Shown here in pieces: positions 1-11,880 of a DNA stretch of 64,000 nt. The DNA is from Eleginops maclovinus (Eukaryota; Chordata; Actinopteri; Perciformes; Eleginopidae). Numbering within the stretch: the first letter of the stretch is position 1; each line of letters starts with the position of its first letter. A program made the position numbers and the translations under genes. The notes beneath the pieces were generated by a model that worked only from the letters and a program-made list of their open reading frames with translations, had not been told where the DNA came from and made no database searches. Where the stretch lies: NCBI RefSeq assembly GCF_036324505.1, contig NC_086355.1, forward strand, positions 26,346,518 through 26,410,517, read 5' to 3'.

Positions 1-33
1 TAGCCGAAATGTAGAACACCCAGGATATGTTAC

Positions 34-76
<43 letters not shown>

Positions 77-620
77 AATAATTCAATGCAATATAACAAT
101 CTGGATGTTTTATTGACTGTTTGTACCAATGAGGGGAAATTGAAATAAATATGTGACATTTATACTATATATTTTTTATGTTTGCATTGAACCCGGTTGG
201 CGGAGCTTTTATTATAGCCAACAAACGACAGACCAGGACTTTTAATAGTTTAAAGATTCGGGAAGAAACTATTCTAAGAAATCAAAAGGATGTCCTTCTA
301 TCCTGACAACACCAGTGTTACAAAACACATTTCTTAAATTAAAAACACCTACCTATGTTTGACAGAAAGTTCATTTTGAGGTTATAAAGAAAAAACAATG
401 TCAGCTAACTCACAACATTGTGGTCTTCATTCTTAAAACCATTATTTCCTACCTACTTTCTCAAAAAACAACTAATCTCGTTTTGTTGAAGGAAAACTGC
501 TACATGTAGGATCAATTTAAATGTTTCTGTCAGATAAAAATGTATAGGATTGATTCATTCCTGCATTATGAAACGAAATGCACGCTCGGAGAATATTCCC
601 TCATGAAACTATTGCCTTAC
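1..620 (-). other. part of en1 intron 1; no gene seen
   Basis: This AT-rich stretch follows the splice donor of the en1 first exon on the minus strand, so it should be the start of the single intron usual for engrailed genes. I read both strands for the homeodomain and found none, so the second coding exon must lie beyond the left edge. The only structure seen is a TTG microsatellite near the left end. Confidence 0.7.
35..76 (+). repeat. (TTG)n microsatellite
   Basis: About fourteen uninterrupted copies of the trinucleotide TTG, directly visible. Confidence 0.97.
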
Positions 621-1173
621 CAGATGAGGGCCTGTCCGAGTATCGGGTGCAGTAGACCCAGGCCGGCCACAGCAGCGGCTGGCTCTCCGGTGTGGACCCC
701 CCAGAACCACTCAGCACTACTACCGAAGAAGACGTGTCCCCCCCGGCCCCATCGCCAGTTCTCTCCTCGGCTTTCAGGCCGCTGCTCCCAGTGGAGGAGG
801 CTGCCGTTCCTCCGCTTATGCCGCCGTTACTCTTTTTGGGACTCGCCAAAGAGGTGGAGGAGGCGGATGACGAAGTGCTGTCACTGCTGCAGTTGGAGTC
901 CTGGCACGGCGTCCCGGGGAGGCTCGGCCTGCTGACCGCCGGGTGGACGCGTTCCCGGCCGGAGCTCTGCGCCCTCTCACGCAGGCTCAGGCCGTGCTCT
1001 TTCCTGCAGCCGAAGTCCGGCCGCAAAATGTTGTCGATGAAAAAGTTGGTGGTTCTGTTGGCCTGCTGGGCCACCTGCAGAGGCAGCATGGGCGGCGAAG
1101 GCAGGCTGGGATCCGGGGAGACGCTCTCTCCCTCACTGCTGTCCGAGCTGTTTGGGTCCCTCTGCTCCTCCAT
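621..1173 (-). CDS. en1: engrailed-1-type homeobox gene, exon 1 (partial gene)
   Basis: Engrailed proteins are nuclear homeodomain repressors that pattern the midbrain-hindbrain boundary and limbs. This exon encodes the N-terminal 184 residues. The start chosen is the MEEQ methionine usual for the family; an in-frame ATG 51 bases upstream is probably 5' UTR. The EH1 Groucho-binding motif is at about residues 44-55 (FFIDNILRPDFG). A Ser/Gly/Ala-rich linker follows. The EH2 (PBX-binding) region with WPAWVYCTRYSDRPSSG sits at the exon end. The RPDFGCRKE form after EH1 favours EN1 over EN2. The donor site reads G|GTAAGG at 620/621, leaving phase 1. The homeodomain (EH4) and EH3/EH5 must be in exon 2, outside the window. 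The MARCO-type gene to the right supports an EN1 locus. Which teleost en1 paralogue this is cannot be decided here. Confidence 0.93.
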
Positions 1174-1662
1174 CGCTGCTTCTCTGAAGAACGTGGCTAT
1201 TCCCTCAATCCACTCCCACTGCAAGGGCCTTTGTTTTTATCCACAATATGACAACAGGAATCACTAAAACATAGTTATGTTATCTTAGAAATATTGGTTT
1301 GTGTAATTAGGAGCAAACTGTGGACATCCTGTTTGCGTAAATGCGCTCCGGCGCGTCATTGTCGGTGGCTCACTGTGAGACTGCTATAGCTGCTCGTGCA
1401 CACTGCTCCACACACAGAGCTGTGCACCGCTGTATGACAGTCGGGTCTTCACGAAGTCCACACATCACAGCACCATGATACACACACTCGTACAAACTGA
1501 CACACACACCAACCGGAGGGACATGAGTAACATCCAAAGTGCAACGGGCCAATCACAGAGCGGCACACTTTGGACAGGCGGTGACGCAGGCCAATGGTGT
1601 CAGACATTTTAGGGCCGAGAGGAGTCTCTGAGAAACCAAATAAGAGATTATCACTGCTCCGC

Positions 1663-1665
<3 letters not shown>
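1174..1665 (-). promoter_or_regulatory. en1 5' UTR and proximal upstream region
   Basis: This is the sequence immediately upstream of the en1 start codon on the minus strand. It is more GC-rich than the flanking DNA. No TATA box or start site can be assigned with confidence. ORFs here are short and not family-like, so they are taken as chance. Confidence 0.4.

Positions 1666-1753
<88 letters not shown>
1666..1753 (+). repeat. (AC)n microsatellite upstream of en1
   Basis: An uninterrupted 88-base AC dinucleotide run about 490 bp upstream of the en1 start codon. It generates meaningless Thr-His and Cys-Val ORFs on the two strands. Confidence 0.98.
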
Positions 1754-1755
<2 letters not shown>

Positions 1756-4700
1756 TGTGAGGTACTGAGGCGCTGCCACCATTGTGTGCCCGGACGGGCT
1801 TTCATTGAGAGAGAGGGAGGGTAATTGATAGCTTTTCATTTCTCTGGATAGCAGCTGATCGGCCGGGCCTCCCTCACCTGGCTGCGGGAGGAGAGCCTGT
1901 CACCAGCAGCGCACAGAACACTTCATCACAGCGCGCAAAGTGGCGATAGGATAATAATAAGAATAATAAATGCTACTAACCAAGAGGAGCTCCTGCTCCC
2001 TGGCAATAAAGCTACCACCTCACTGATGTAATTCATGTAAAGGATTAGTTTTAAATCTTGTTTTTTTATGTGAAGCCGCATGCCTTATTTGACAATACCG
2101 GACACCTAGCCTCTGTCGTCTATAGAGAATGTCCCCATCGTTTCTGCTAAAATCAATTCCTTTCTGGGACTTATTGGTAAAATACATATTTTTGTAAATT
2201 CAATATCGAAGTGTCACTATTATATTTCTAGCACGGTTGTATAAATGATAATTGAAATGACTTTTACGAGAACCAAACATTTTTTAAGTTACTTGTCCAT
2301 GGTTATTCCGTGTGATTTCCTCTGATGAGTCCAGGGAGCAGCATGTTGTCTGTGAAGTTTATAGCGGCTGCTATTCATCTGCTAGAGTGAATTATTAATC
2401 CTGTAACATCCATTTTTATTTTAAGTGGTATTTTATTATGCAGGATACATCTTATTTTTATACGCGGTGTAAAGTAACTACCAAAATATTCATTTAAATG
2501 TATTTTTGTCATCACTCTGTTTTTCACATTGTTAATATACAGTCCAAAGTGTATAATAAAACATTTTGTTCGTTAAAATTAAAACAAAACAATGATGCAT
2601 GAACACAGAGTCTGAAGAAATCACTGGACGTGTTTAATTGATACATGTTCATTTCAATAATAATCATAGCTGCTCTCTATAACACAGGGACCCAGTGCAT
2701 GTACGCAGGTGACTTAATAAAGACAGTTTTAATCAATATTAAATAATGTAAAGGTAGAGGCCATCTTTAGACCCAGTTTTATTCACCAGAACTTGGATGC
2801 TGCAGTCTGTTGTTTTTGTTATACTTAGCTCAACGGCTGAAAAGGAAACAAATATGTCACTAAGTTCTGAAGTTGCTGCTTATAATTACTTTAGCCATGG
2901 ATGTATACTTACCTACTTTATTCTAGTTTAAATAATGTGTACTTTTCTTCTATATATGAATCTGTTAGCTTATTCTGTGTTATTATGTATGTTTTTACCT
3001 GCTATGCCACTTTTGCTGTAACAAATGTACATTTCCCAGCTGTGGGACTAATAAAGGATTCCTGATTCTGAAATGAATCTCCAGGAATATGAGAAGGTGT
3101 CGTTCAGTGGCATGAGAACAACATAATATGAGAGTGACCTCTAGTGGTGAAGGGTAGGGGGAGCACATGTGGACGAGAGCAGCTGTGACTGCAGCAGGAA
3201 ATCCAGGCAAGACATCTGACTCCACTTCTCAGCACATCTTAATATAGCCTGCTCACACACAGTGCAGAGAACACACACAGCACCAGAGACATACAGCTCA
3301 ACAAACCTGAGCACACTTCAACATTATACAGGAAACGGCTCGGCTCTGCTCCCCTGCAGAGGGCTTGATTATTGTCACAGTGTGGATCCTCTGACCTAAG
3401 TCTGGAATTTGTTTAAGGATGGTTTAAAAATACTTTGGAACTATTTTCACAGCAACATTCTTAAATCCAGACTTACGAAGGTGCACCTTAATGACAGCTG
3501 GATCCTGATCCAGGGGTTTAAGGGTGAACCCCTCTGCTTAGTGTCAATAACTATGTTTAATCATAGTATGTCATTAAGAAAAGGTGGCACTGTTACATCA
3601 TAATAAAATGACACTGTCAAAAGAACTTTAACCTGGATAAAAAAAAGAATTGTTAAACAGCTTTCAAAGCATCGCGTTCACAGTGGGACAATAACCAGGA
3701 TCAATGGCTGATCCCATCTGGATGTGTAAAACTATTTATGAAAACAAGCCATTACACCAACTACTTTTGAAAACTAAAGGTTGACTTGCTTGGATATATT
3801 AGAAAAGATTGTTGTTATAATTGTAATAATAGAAGAGAACCTGCAGGTTATTAAGAGATATTGTAATCTCTTATTTCATAAAGCATCAACCATTTTGTAA
3901 AAAAATACAACAAAAATAAAATCTTTAGTTGGAGATACTGAGCAAAGTACCAAACCAAAAAACATTGAATTTATTTTGTATTTAAAGCGGAAATGTATAA
4001 TTTCAAAACTACAATGTTGAAAAGTACTTTTAAGTATAAGTAAGTATTGGTGAGTATTTTTAAGTATTAGTAAATACGGGTTAGTATTGTAAGTATTGGT
4101 TATAATGGAATGAATTAATGAATTTCCAACATGTCAGGTATAATTACTGTTCTGTCAAAGCAAATGTATCCAGGTCTGAACATATGTATCATACATGTTG
4201 GTTATTCTGCAAGGTGTAAACCATGTGCATCATTGAGCTAAATATTAGCATGAAGGACTCAACTAGACACACATAAGAGTACATTTAACACCAGTTTCGG
4301 TGCATGTATAGGTCCAAGAGTTAGGTGTTCTCTGAATACTGTCAAAAGATTAAAATATTTACTCCAAATAAAGAGTTAGATTTGAACACGTTGGGAGTCA
4401 AAATATACTCTATACGTTTTTGACACTGAGTGCTTTCCAACACGTGCAGTGTAAACTTAGAACCCTCAGAGAGTTAAAAATGTACTCTTAGTGTTTTAGT
4501 ATCACTTTGCAGAGCTGATTAGTCAACACTTTGAGAGAGAAAATGTATTCCATGGTCATTTTTAACACTGTTTCAGCACTGTTTAGCTGGTGTACACCAA
4601 ACAAACTATTTTGGGGTGAATCATTAACGCTTAAGGAATTAAAAGTACACATTAGATTATTGAAAACATGCGTTTATTTTCAAAAAATAAATCTACTTAG

Positions 4701-4944
4701 ATAACATCTAATTAGTAGCAACCTCAACCAACCCACAAAATACATTGGTCATACTGTAGGTGAGCATTTGAACATTTGCTCATTAGGCCTTATCACGATC
4801 AGCACTATGTTTGCTATGGAGATGTTTCCTGAAGCCTGAAAAAGTGCAAAATCTCTGGTGGCATCCATTCTGGTAACACAACAATTGAAACTTCTTACCA
4901 GGATAAAATGCATGTGAAAGCTTGAGATGACAGACCAACTAAAG
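1754..4944. other. upstream intergenic DNA; no gene recognised
   Basis: AT-rich sequence with no protein-like ORF. Around 3,030-3,060 is a retroposon-like tail (GGGACTAATAAAGGATTC type, as at the 3' end of many fish LINEs and SINEs). At 4,028-4,104 there is a degenerate GTAAGTATTG-type tandem repeat. Around 4,330-4,620 several GAGTTAAA...ACTCT motifs in both orientations suggest a decayed MITE, but I could not fix its ends. Conserved enhancers cannot be judged by eye. Confidence 0.5.
4028..4104 (+). repeat. degenerate GTAAGTATTG-type tandem repeat
   Basis: Seven or eight imperfect copies of a roughly 10-11 base unit (AAGTATTGGTGAGTATT and variants). It resembles the longer array at 11,617-11,880, which uses a similar GTTGGTAAGT unit. 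Confidence 0.6.
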
Positions 4945-6540
4945 TCCTACATCGATGTTGTAGATGGTGGTCTGCACAAATGTGTACATGCCGTTTAAGG
5001 CCTGGTCATAGGAGATCCCAAACCAATAATGTGTTTTTAAAAGTTCATCAAAAGCTGACAGGGAAGACTTAGCCTCGCAGGGAAGGAGCTCACCATCCAA
5101 CGCAATGTAGTACTCATAGATGCTGTTTCTTGTGGTCCCAACTGCTAGGATGTAGGGTTGCCTCCGCTGATCTGGACCGGCATACTCCTGAAGGCTGCGA
5201 CATGTCTGTGAGATAACAATAAACTAAAATATAACTACACTGTACATCACAGTTTGATGGATAGGTCAGACTCTGACAACAACCTTTGATAGCACAGTTG
5301 GCTTTTTCTATGCAAGTTCTGTTCAGCCTGAAATGTACAATGAATTTTTTTTGTAGCACGGTCACACAATGAGAATAAAACTTCAAAGAGATCGTCTGTG
5401 TTATCTACCTTATCACCTGTCCCTGCAAACTCCTAAACAAACACACAACTGAAAATAACAATAACCTAGACATCTTTTAAGATGCACATAAAATACTGAT
5501 CTCTGAATAATAATTTGTATGATATAGTTTGTCATACACACAAAAAAGTTAAATTAACTTGTTAAAATCCTTAAAATGACATTGGTTCCTTTTCCCTGAT
5601 TAAGCATTCCTGAATTTACACATTTGCATATATTTTTCATGTCAATAGATTCACTGCTGGACACAAGATCTCTCCTACTGTAAAGTCCATTCTCACCGTG
5701 CACTGGAGGCTTCAATTTTCCATATCACACTTGTGTAGGTTGAATATTGGACCAGGATTGGTTGCCAAACTATTTGTGGTGCACAGTTCATGCTTGTAGG
5801 CCCACCTCTTAAAATCAGATTTTCAATGAGCACGGAGAATCTGCCCATACAACAGTCTGCACAGTGAAGCTCAAATGAAAAGAAAAACATGTTTTTGAGT
5901 GGAGGGGGACTTTACCTATATGCATGAATTCAGGTATTTCCTTCCTGAATTTTACTCTATTCAGTTTGTATGTTGAACAGTCATGTGACTACCTGTGAGA
6001 CAATCCACCTGTATAGTTCCTTTGTTTGGAGTGGAAGGCATGATATTTGGCCAAAATGTTTGTTTTTGAGTACGGGTTAAACTATTTTTTCCATTGGCTG
6101 ACGGATTAAAACGGAAATCAGGACACACTAACCTTATGGAACTTGACTACACGGTCCACAGCTTCTCGGACCCTGATTTTCACAGCTCCCTTATTTCGAC
6201 TTGGTGGCGGTGGCAGAAGGTAGACCAGCAGTAGCAGTGAGGCCATGTCGCTGTCCCAACCGAAGAAGAACGGGGGAGAGCACCTGCTTTTAGCATCAAA
6301 TACACCAAACGATAGTCCTTGATACATCAATATTAAAATTCAAATAAATTAATAAAGGTCAATAAATTCAATAAGTCAACAATAATTGAAATGTATTAAA
6401 TTAACCTGGCCATTTTCCAATTATTTACCTGGGACCTCTTCATCATCATCAGTGTTCTCCTTTGCACACTGGATGAGGTAGTCAAGCTGGGGTGTCTTGC
6501 TGGGGTTTTTGGCTTGCTCTATCACTCTAGCCTTCAGGAG
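4945..6540 (-). pseudogene. exon-like fragments of an uncharacterised teleost gene family
   Basis: Three minus-strand blocks read as coding exons. (a) About 6,540-6,430 encodes ARVIEQAKNPSKTPQLDY and an acidic end before a GTAAAT donor. (b) About 6,290-6,130 encodes FFGWDSDMASLLLLVYLLP and a basic REAVDRVVKFHK end before GTTAGT. (c) 5,206-4,945 encodes PYILAVGTTRNSIYEYYIAL, then FVQTTIYNIDVGL and a stop. From memory, similar motifs occur in a multicopy fish protein family of unknown function with a YTFLQTTVYNIDVG-like end. I infer a 5'-incomplete or decayed copy; block order and phases were not fully joined. No function is proposed. Confidence 0.45.
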
Positions 6541-6544
6541 TGTT

Positions 6545-6837
6545 CCCCATGTTCAGCCATTATGATGTACAGATGTAAAATGCAACATATTAATGCAGCA
6601 GTAATATGAATACAGAAAGCATCCTGTAAATAGTAAAATACTGACTGGGACAATTTTAACTGCACAGTAAGTGTTTTTACTTTAGATACTTTTGAGTACA
6701 TTTTGCTGATAATACTCACATACTTTGACTTAAGTAAGGTTTTAAATGCAGGACTTTCACTTACAGTGGAGTATTTTCACAGGGTGTTATTAGTACTTTT
6801 ACTGAACTTAGGGAGAGGAAAACTTCATCCACCACTG
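6545..6837 (-). mobile_element. hAT-type MITE (TACTT-rich fish family), minus strand
   Basis: Read on the minus strand, it begins CAGTGGTGG at 6,837 and runs through alternating AAGTAAAAGTACT, CTCCACTGTAAGTG and TCAAAGTATGTGAG blocks, the pattern of a very common non-autonomous fish hAT repeat. The far end is not sharply defined. Related material is at 11,068-11,615 and about 58,390-58,560. Confidence 0.6.
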
Positions 6838-7006
6838 CAATTGGTTTATTGCCCATTTACAGTACCGAATGTAGTGCAGCGTTAGACTTAACCGTTAAAT
6901 GCATTATTTCAGGCACGAGGCTGGAGCTTCGAAATCATTCAATCCACGAGTTACGTAAATTGGCAGTAGCATTTAGCAGCTCGTTAACGGTGCATGCAGA
7001 CTAAAG

Positions 7007-7287
7007 TAGGGTGACCAAACGTCCTCTTTTGCCCGGACATGTCCTCTTTTTACGTCCTGTCCGGAGCGTCCGGGGGGTTTTATAAATTCATGAATACGTC
7101 CGGTTTTCACTGTTGGGACCATTAAGCGTGTACTTAAATTGACTGGCGCTTCCCCCCACCCCCCAACAATCGCAAGTGTCCTCTTTTTCACCACCTCAAA
7201 TCTGGTCACCCGAATGGCATATGTGACCCAACCCCCACCCCCGCTGAAGTGTCCTCTTTTTCCACAAACTCAAAGCTGGTCACCCTA
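7007..7287. mobile_element. hAT-type MITE with TAGGGTGACCA ends
   Basis: The 281-bp element begins TAGGGTGACCA and ends TGGTCACCCTA, so its terminal inverted repeats match over 11 bp. It is flanked by a perfect 8-bp duplication, GACTAAAG, at 6,999-7,006 and 7,288-7,295. The 8-bp duplication places it in the hAT superfamily. Near the right end the TCCTCTTTTT...CAAA...TGGTCACC block is present twice, giving a nested right terminus. It has no coding capacity. Confidence 0.9.
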
Positions 7288-7806
7288 GACTAAAGTCGAA
7301 CATGGATTCAAAAAAGTTGCAGCAAGGCCGCTGCGTTTTTTCTCTGCACCAAATAACGTTAATCTGATTGACTACGGCTAAAGTTTCCACTACAATAACA
7401 GTTTTAACGTTACAAGATAATTGAAAAATATCTGCAATTACTTTACCATTAATTAATAAAGCTAGTTAGATACACCTAATGTAAACTTGACGTCACAAAT
7501 ATTCTACCTGCTAACGTTCAAATAAAATAACATTTCCTACAAAGGAAAGGGCGCAAAAACTCCTCTTTTTTGGACCCTGGGAGGGCTTTTTTTTTTTAAA
7601 GTGAGTTTTTCAACAGAGTGCTAGGATATGCTAACGTTAGCTTGGCAAGGAGAGGTAACATTAAGCTAGTTAGCTAACGTTAGCTTTGGACAACTAACGA
7701 CTAGGTGGCCTTAGCCATGCATACCAATCCATTTCATATTATATGACGTCGGTCGAGTTAGTCACGAGAGTTTGTCCTGTAAGTTGAGAAAACAATAACG
7801 CGAAAA

Positions 7807-8140
7807 AAAGTGGAAATTACATCCGCAAATTAACATAAAGCAAATGTAGCAAGTGCAAACCGAGGTTTAATGGCGGCCACCAGGCGAATACCACCTCGAA
7901 CATGCATAATTTTCTGCTTCCAATATCCCTTACATGGCTAACTTTTTAGGTAGCTGTTTAAGTGGAAATTATATCTGTTAATTAACATAAAGAAAGTGTG
8001 GCAACCTGAACCTGAACCATTACACCTTGAGGTGTATTATTTGAAATCCATATTTCATAATCCATAATGGCAGCCACGATGCAAATACGTGCAGCATGTA
8101 TTGTTTTCTGCGGCTTCCAGCATTATCCCTTACGTAACTT
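7807..8140 (+). repeat. diverged tandem duplication, unit about 155 bp
   Basis: Two copies start GTGGAAATTACATC (7,810) and GTGGAAATTATATC (about 7,962). They share the order AATTAACATAAAG, ATGGC(G/A)GCCAC, CATGNATNNTTTTCTG and TATCCCTTAC, with many substitutions and small indels. Confidence 0.7.
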
Positions 8141-8250
8141 TGTTTCACTGTATGTTGTTGTATTATATAACTTACTTATCTTTATACACTTACTTACTCT
8201 ATAAACAGCTAAACAGCATGATGATATTTAAGTAATGCTTAAAACTAGAA

Positions 8251-8668
8251 TATCTGAATATGCAATATATTAGGTTAAAATGATCATCAAGGGTCAGTCA
8301 TTGATTGTTCACATGGTAAAAATAGGGTATCTGGTGGTCACAATGCAGGCAGCACAGAGAGACAGTGAGAGGCAGCACACTGGGATCAGTGGCCAGGCAT
8401 GCGTTGACTCTGTACTTGAGCAGGTGAGAAATTGTAAAGCAAGACTAAATAGCTTGATAACAGTAGTTTTAACCTGGGCGTACATGTCATCAGTAACTGC
8501 AACTACAAACACAAGCACAATATCTGAATATGCAATGTATCAGGTTAAAATGATCATCAAGGTCAGTCATTGATTGTTCTTCTGGTAAAAATATGGTATC
8601 TGGTGGTCACAATGCAGGCAGCACAAAGAGACAGGGAGAGGAATGCTGGAAGCAGTGGCCAGGCAGAT
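8251..8668 (+). repeat. partial tandem duplication, offset 270 bp
   Basis: Blocks at 8,251-8,402 and 8,521-8,668 share TATCTGAATATGCAAT, GGTTAAAATGATCATCAAG, CAGTCATTGATTGTTC and GGTCACAATGCAGGCAGCAC. They lie just upstream of hAT-1 coding remnants and may be duplicated hAT-1 5' sequence. Confidence 0.75.
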
Positions 8669-8688
8669 CAGCGCTTGGAGGAGCTTGG

Positions 8689-10725
8689 TACTTGCCCACA
8701 CCAGCCCAATGTCCACTTCATTCAGACTAAGTCCCTGGCAAAAAAGACTCTAAAATTTCAGGATAGTTGGTTCAGGCAGTACAGGTGGCTTTCATTACAG
8801 CCCCTCGTTGAAGGGTGTGCTATGTTTTTATTGTGTCAAATATTTTAGCGATCACAAATCTTTTTTAGCCAGTAAGGTCGATGGAGCTTTTATTTCAACA
8901 GGGTTTAGCAATTGGAAAAAAGCACTTCAAAGGTCATTCAGCAGCGATGACAACACATTTGCACTGCAAACAGCCTGTCAATTCTCAACTTTCAAGTCAG
9001 TTATAAAAGCAGCAGCAGGTGTCTAGAAATAATCTCTTAAAGATTGTGGGGGGGTTGATGTGTTCAGCAAGACAGGGCAATGCTTTAAGGGTGCATGACA
9101 ACAAAGAGGGCAACTTTCACCAGTTAATTAAGTACAAAGAAGAGGGTAATGAGGAACTTACGAGATGGCTTGAGCGGCACAATAATTTCACAAGCCCTAA
9201 AATTCAAAACGTGGTCCTTAAAATAGTAACACAGTGTTGCATGAAATTACAAAGGAGATCCGATCATTGGCAGTTGTTAATTATTCACTTATAATTGATG
9301 GCACACAGGATGCAGCAGGAGTTGAGCAATAATCCTTCTGTCTGCGCTTTGTTGACAAACTTGCAAAACTTGAGTTCATTGGTCGATATCAAGTCACATC
9401 CACTACAGGAGAAAACATAGCACGTGTAGCTAAAGATGTTCTGCTTCGCCTACATCTCCCACTATCACAGCTACGGGGTCAAACTTGCGATGGGGCAGCC
9501 AATATGTCTGGTAGGATGCAAGGTGTGCAAGCTCATCTTAAGAAAGAGCAGCCTCTTGCCGTCTATGTTCATTGTGGGCCGCATTGTGTAAACCTGATCA
9601 CCCAAGCCACGTGTATGTCCTCCCCCATTGTAAGAGATGCAATGCAGCTAGTGCATGAATTGGGTGTTTTATTTAATCAGTCTGGGAAGTTCAAGGCTAT
9701 CTTTTCCTCTGTAGCAAAGTCAGATCACAGTTCACCGCACACATCTCTCAAGCCTCTCTGCCCCACCAGCTGGACAGTGCGAACGCCAGCCATTCGCTCT
9801 GTCCTCACCCAATACGAATCTGTGCTGACAGCCACTGAAGAAATGTCTCAGTCTACCACAATGGAAATGTCTGCAAAAGCAAGTGGCTCTCATGAAAGCT
9901 TTTTGAGGGGGAATACCATTCTTGGCATCATTCTGGCAGAAGATCTTATGTCTGTCTTAGAGGAGCTGAATATTTCTCTGCAGCAGAGAAGGCAAACTAC
10001 ATCAGGGATGCTGGCTGCTGTCAAGCATGTGACAAGAGCCATCCAGGCTAAAAGATCTGAAGAGCACTTTGAACGGCTGTACTCCAGAGCAAGGTTGTAA
10101 CATCTCTAAACCTGCGGCCCATCGAGATGCCTCATGTACGGAGGCCTCCGAAGCGCTTAAGTGGTCCAGGCACACCACATCGTCATTCTAGTGCCCAAGC
10201 GTACTACAGAATGCAGTACTTCAGTTCTTTGGATACTGCCGTGGTGCAGTGCACTGAGCGTTTCAGCCAAGATGGGCTTCAAAGGATGCAAAAATGAGAA
10301 AAATGGTCTCATTTCTGGGAAGATTGATGCAGTCCTACATGAATACCCAGAGTTGAATGCCATGACTTTAGAAGTGTAGCTGAGAATGTTCCAGGCCAAC
10401 TACACATAAACAACTTCCTTAGAGGTAGCAGATATTTTCCAAGAAATGGTGCCAGAGGTCCGACATCTTTTCATGCAGGTTGAGGTCCTCTTGAGACTGC
10501 TGCTGGTGGTTCCTGCCTCTTCAGCGGAGGTAGAGCAAAGTTTCAGCGCCTTGAGACGTCTGAAGACATGGCTGAGAACAACGATGACGCAGACCAGGCT
10601 AAACAACATTGCTATTTGCCATGTGCATCAAGCCAAATTGGATGCGTTGGACAGGAAACAAATCTATCAGAGCCTAACTGATTTAAATGATGAACGCCTC
10701 CAAGTTTTTGGGTTATTTATTTAGA
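8689..10725 (+). pseudogene. hAT-1: decayed ZMYM1-like hAT transposase
   Basis: Successive plus-strand ORF pieces in different frames give the domain order of a TTF-finger hAT transposase. A TTF-like N-terminus lies at about 8,700-8,845. A DUF4371-like part (YKEEGNEELTRWLERHNN) is near 9,130. A DGAANMSG-type second catalytic aspartate block falls at about 9,490-9,515. A GPHCVNLI motif sits where the family has its Cys-His motif. The C-terminal hATC dimerisation domain is at 10,446-10,724 (PASSAEVEQSFSALRRLK). Stops and frameshifts between pieces rule out a working enzyme. I could not identify terminal repeats or a TSD. It belongs to the same broad group as the hAT-2 transposase but is clearly diverged from it. 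Confidence 0.8.
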
Positions 10726-11067
10726 TGATACCTGTCCATCGCTGCCCCCTGCTGCCTTGTCTGTAGCTGCGGTACTTTTACACATACTCACCCCATGGTC
10801 GCTGGGCGCAGCGCCTCCCCCCCCCCACACACACACACATGGGGAAAGGTAAGCCACAAGAACACTTTCTTTGAGAAATCATATTTGCTTGGTCCTTTGT
10901 GATAGATGCATCATTTGCATGTTGATGGACAGAAGACATCTTGAAGTAAAGGCTGTTGTTATAATTTGATTTATATTCTATCTAATTTTTCCTTGCCTAG
11001 AAGACGACATAAGTGAAAATTTGCTCATCTTACCCCACTCTCCTTTATCTGTAAGTATAAATGCAGG
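10726..11067. other. short spacer between hAT-1 and a MITE
   Basis: Contains a poly-C/(CA)n tract at about 10,818-10,840 and no coding signal. It may hold the hAT-1 3' end, which I could not delimit. Confidence 0.5.
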
Positions 11068-11615
11068 CAGAGGTGAGTAAAAGTAGAAGTACTCAGATCT
11101 TGTACTTGAGTAAAAGTAAAAGTACTCAGATCTTGTACTTGAGTAAAGTAGAAGTACTCAGATCTTGTACTTGAGTAAAGTAGAAGTACCAGAGTGTAGG
11201 AATACTCTGTTACAGTAAAAGTCCTGCATTCAAAATGTTCCTCCAGTAAAAGTAGAAAGTACTCTCATCTAAATGTACTTAAAGTAGCGACAGTAAAAGT
11301 AGTCATTGTTTGATTGGTCCATTTCAGAATAATATCTCTGATATGTTTTATAATTATTGATCATTAAAGTGTTCTCAGAGCTGGTAAAGGTGCAGCTAGT
11401 TTGAATGGCTTTGTATACTGCAGGGTAGCTGCTGGATTTACTGCAGGTGAACTAAAGTCTGATTTAAGGGCTGATTATATTTACCATCATTAATCCAGAT
11501 CTGTAAAGTAACTAAAGGGATTAAATACATGTAGTGGAGTAAAGGTGCACCATACCTCAGAATTGTACTTAAGTACTGTACTTGAGTAAATCTACTTAGT
11601 TACTTTACACCACTG
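11068..11615. mobile_element. hAT-type MITE, AAGTAGAAGTACT family
   Basis: Starts CAGAGGTGAGTAAAAG and ends CTTTACACCACTG, imperfect inverted ends of a common fish hAT MITE. The left part contains a local tandem repeat: the block TACTCAGATCTTGTACTTGAG occurs three times between 11,088 and 11,180, spaced about 30-40 bp. No clear 8-bp duplication remains; the flanks AATGCAGG and AGTGTTGG differ. Confidence 0.7.
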
Positions 11616-11616
11616 A

Positions 11617-11880
11617 GTGTTGGTTAGTATTGATAAGTCTTTGTAGTGTTGATAAGTGTCCGTAAGTATTGGTTAGTGGGGGTTACTGTTGGTTAGCATT
11701 GGTAAGTGTTATTTAGTGTTGGTAAGGGTTGGTAAGTGTTTGTGAGTGTTGGTAAGTGTTAGTTAGTGTTGGTAAGTGTTGGTAAGTTTGAGTTAGTGTT
11801 GGTAAGTTTTAGTTAGTGTTGGTATGTGCTTGTACGTGTTGGTAAGTGTTATTTAGTGGTGGTACAGTAAGTGCTGGTAA
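11617..11880 (+). repeat. degenerate 10-bp tandem array, consensus about GTTGGTAAGT
   Basis: More than 20 imperfect copies of a 10-base unit. GGTAAGT, the textbook 5' splice-site core, appears at least seven times on the plus strand. The units differ by substitution (GTTAGTTAGT, GTTATTTAGT, GTTTGTGAGT). There are no spacers of constant size and unique sequence, so it is not a CRISPR-type array. Confidence 0.85.

Noticed and set aside
1..600. en1 homeobox exon
   Set aside because: Looked for the homeodomain signature in all frames and did not find it; it must be outside the window.
1174..1224. Upstream in-frame ATG of en1 adding 17 residues
   Set aside because: Engrailed proteins begin MEEQ; the extra residues (MQWEWIEG...) are not family-like.
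692..1267. Plus-strand ORF of 191 codons over the en1 exon
   Set aside because: Shadow of the en1 reading frame; its composition follows from the GC-rich opposite strand.
1449..1839. ORFs rich in Thr-His or Cys-Val over the AC microsatellite
   Set aside because: They are translations of a dinucleotide repeat, with no other coding signal. The same applies to the ORFs over the GT run at 54,160-54,511, the GA/CT runs in hAT-4 and the GA-rich minisatellite at 19,385.
11617..11880. CRISPR-like array
   Set aside because: The units are contiguous and imperfect, with no unique spacers; this is vertebrate DNA.
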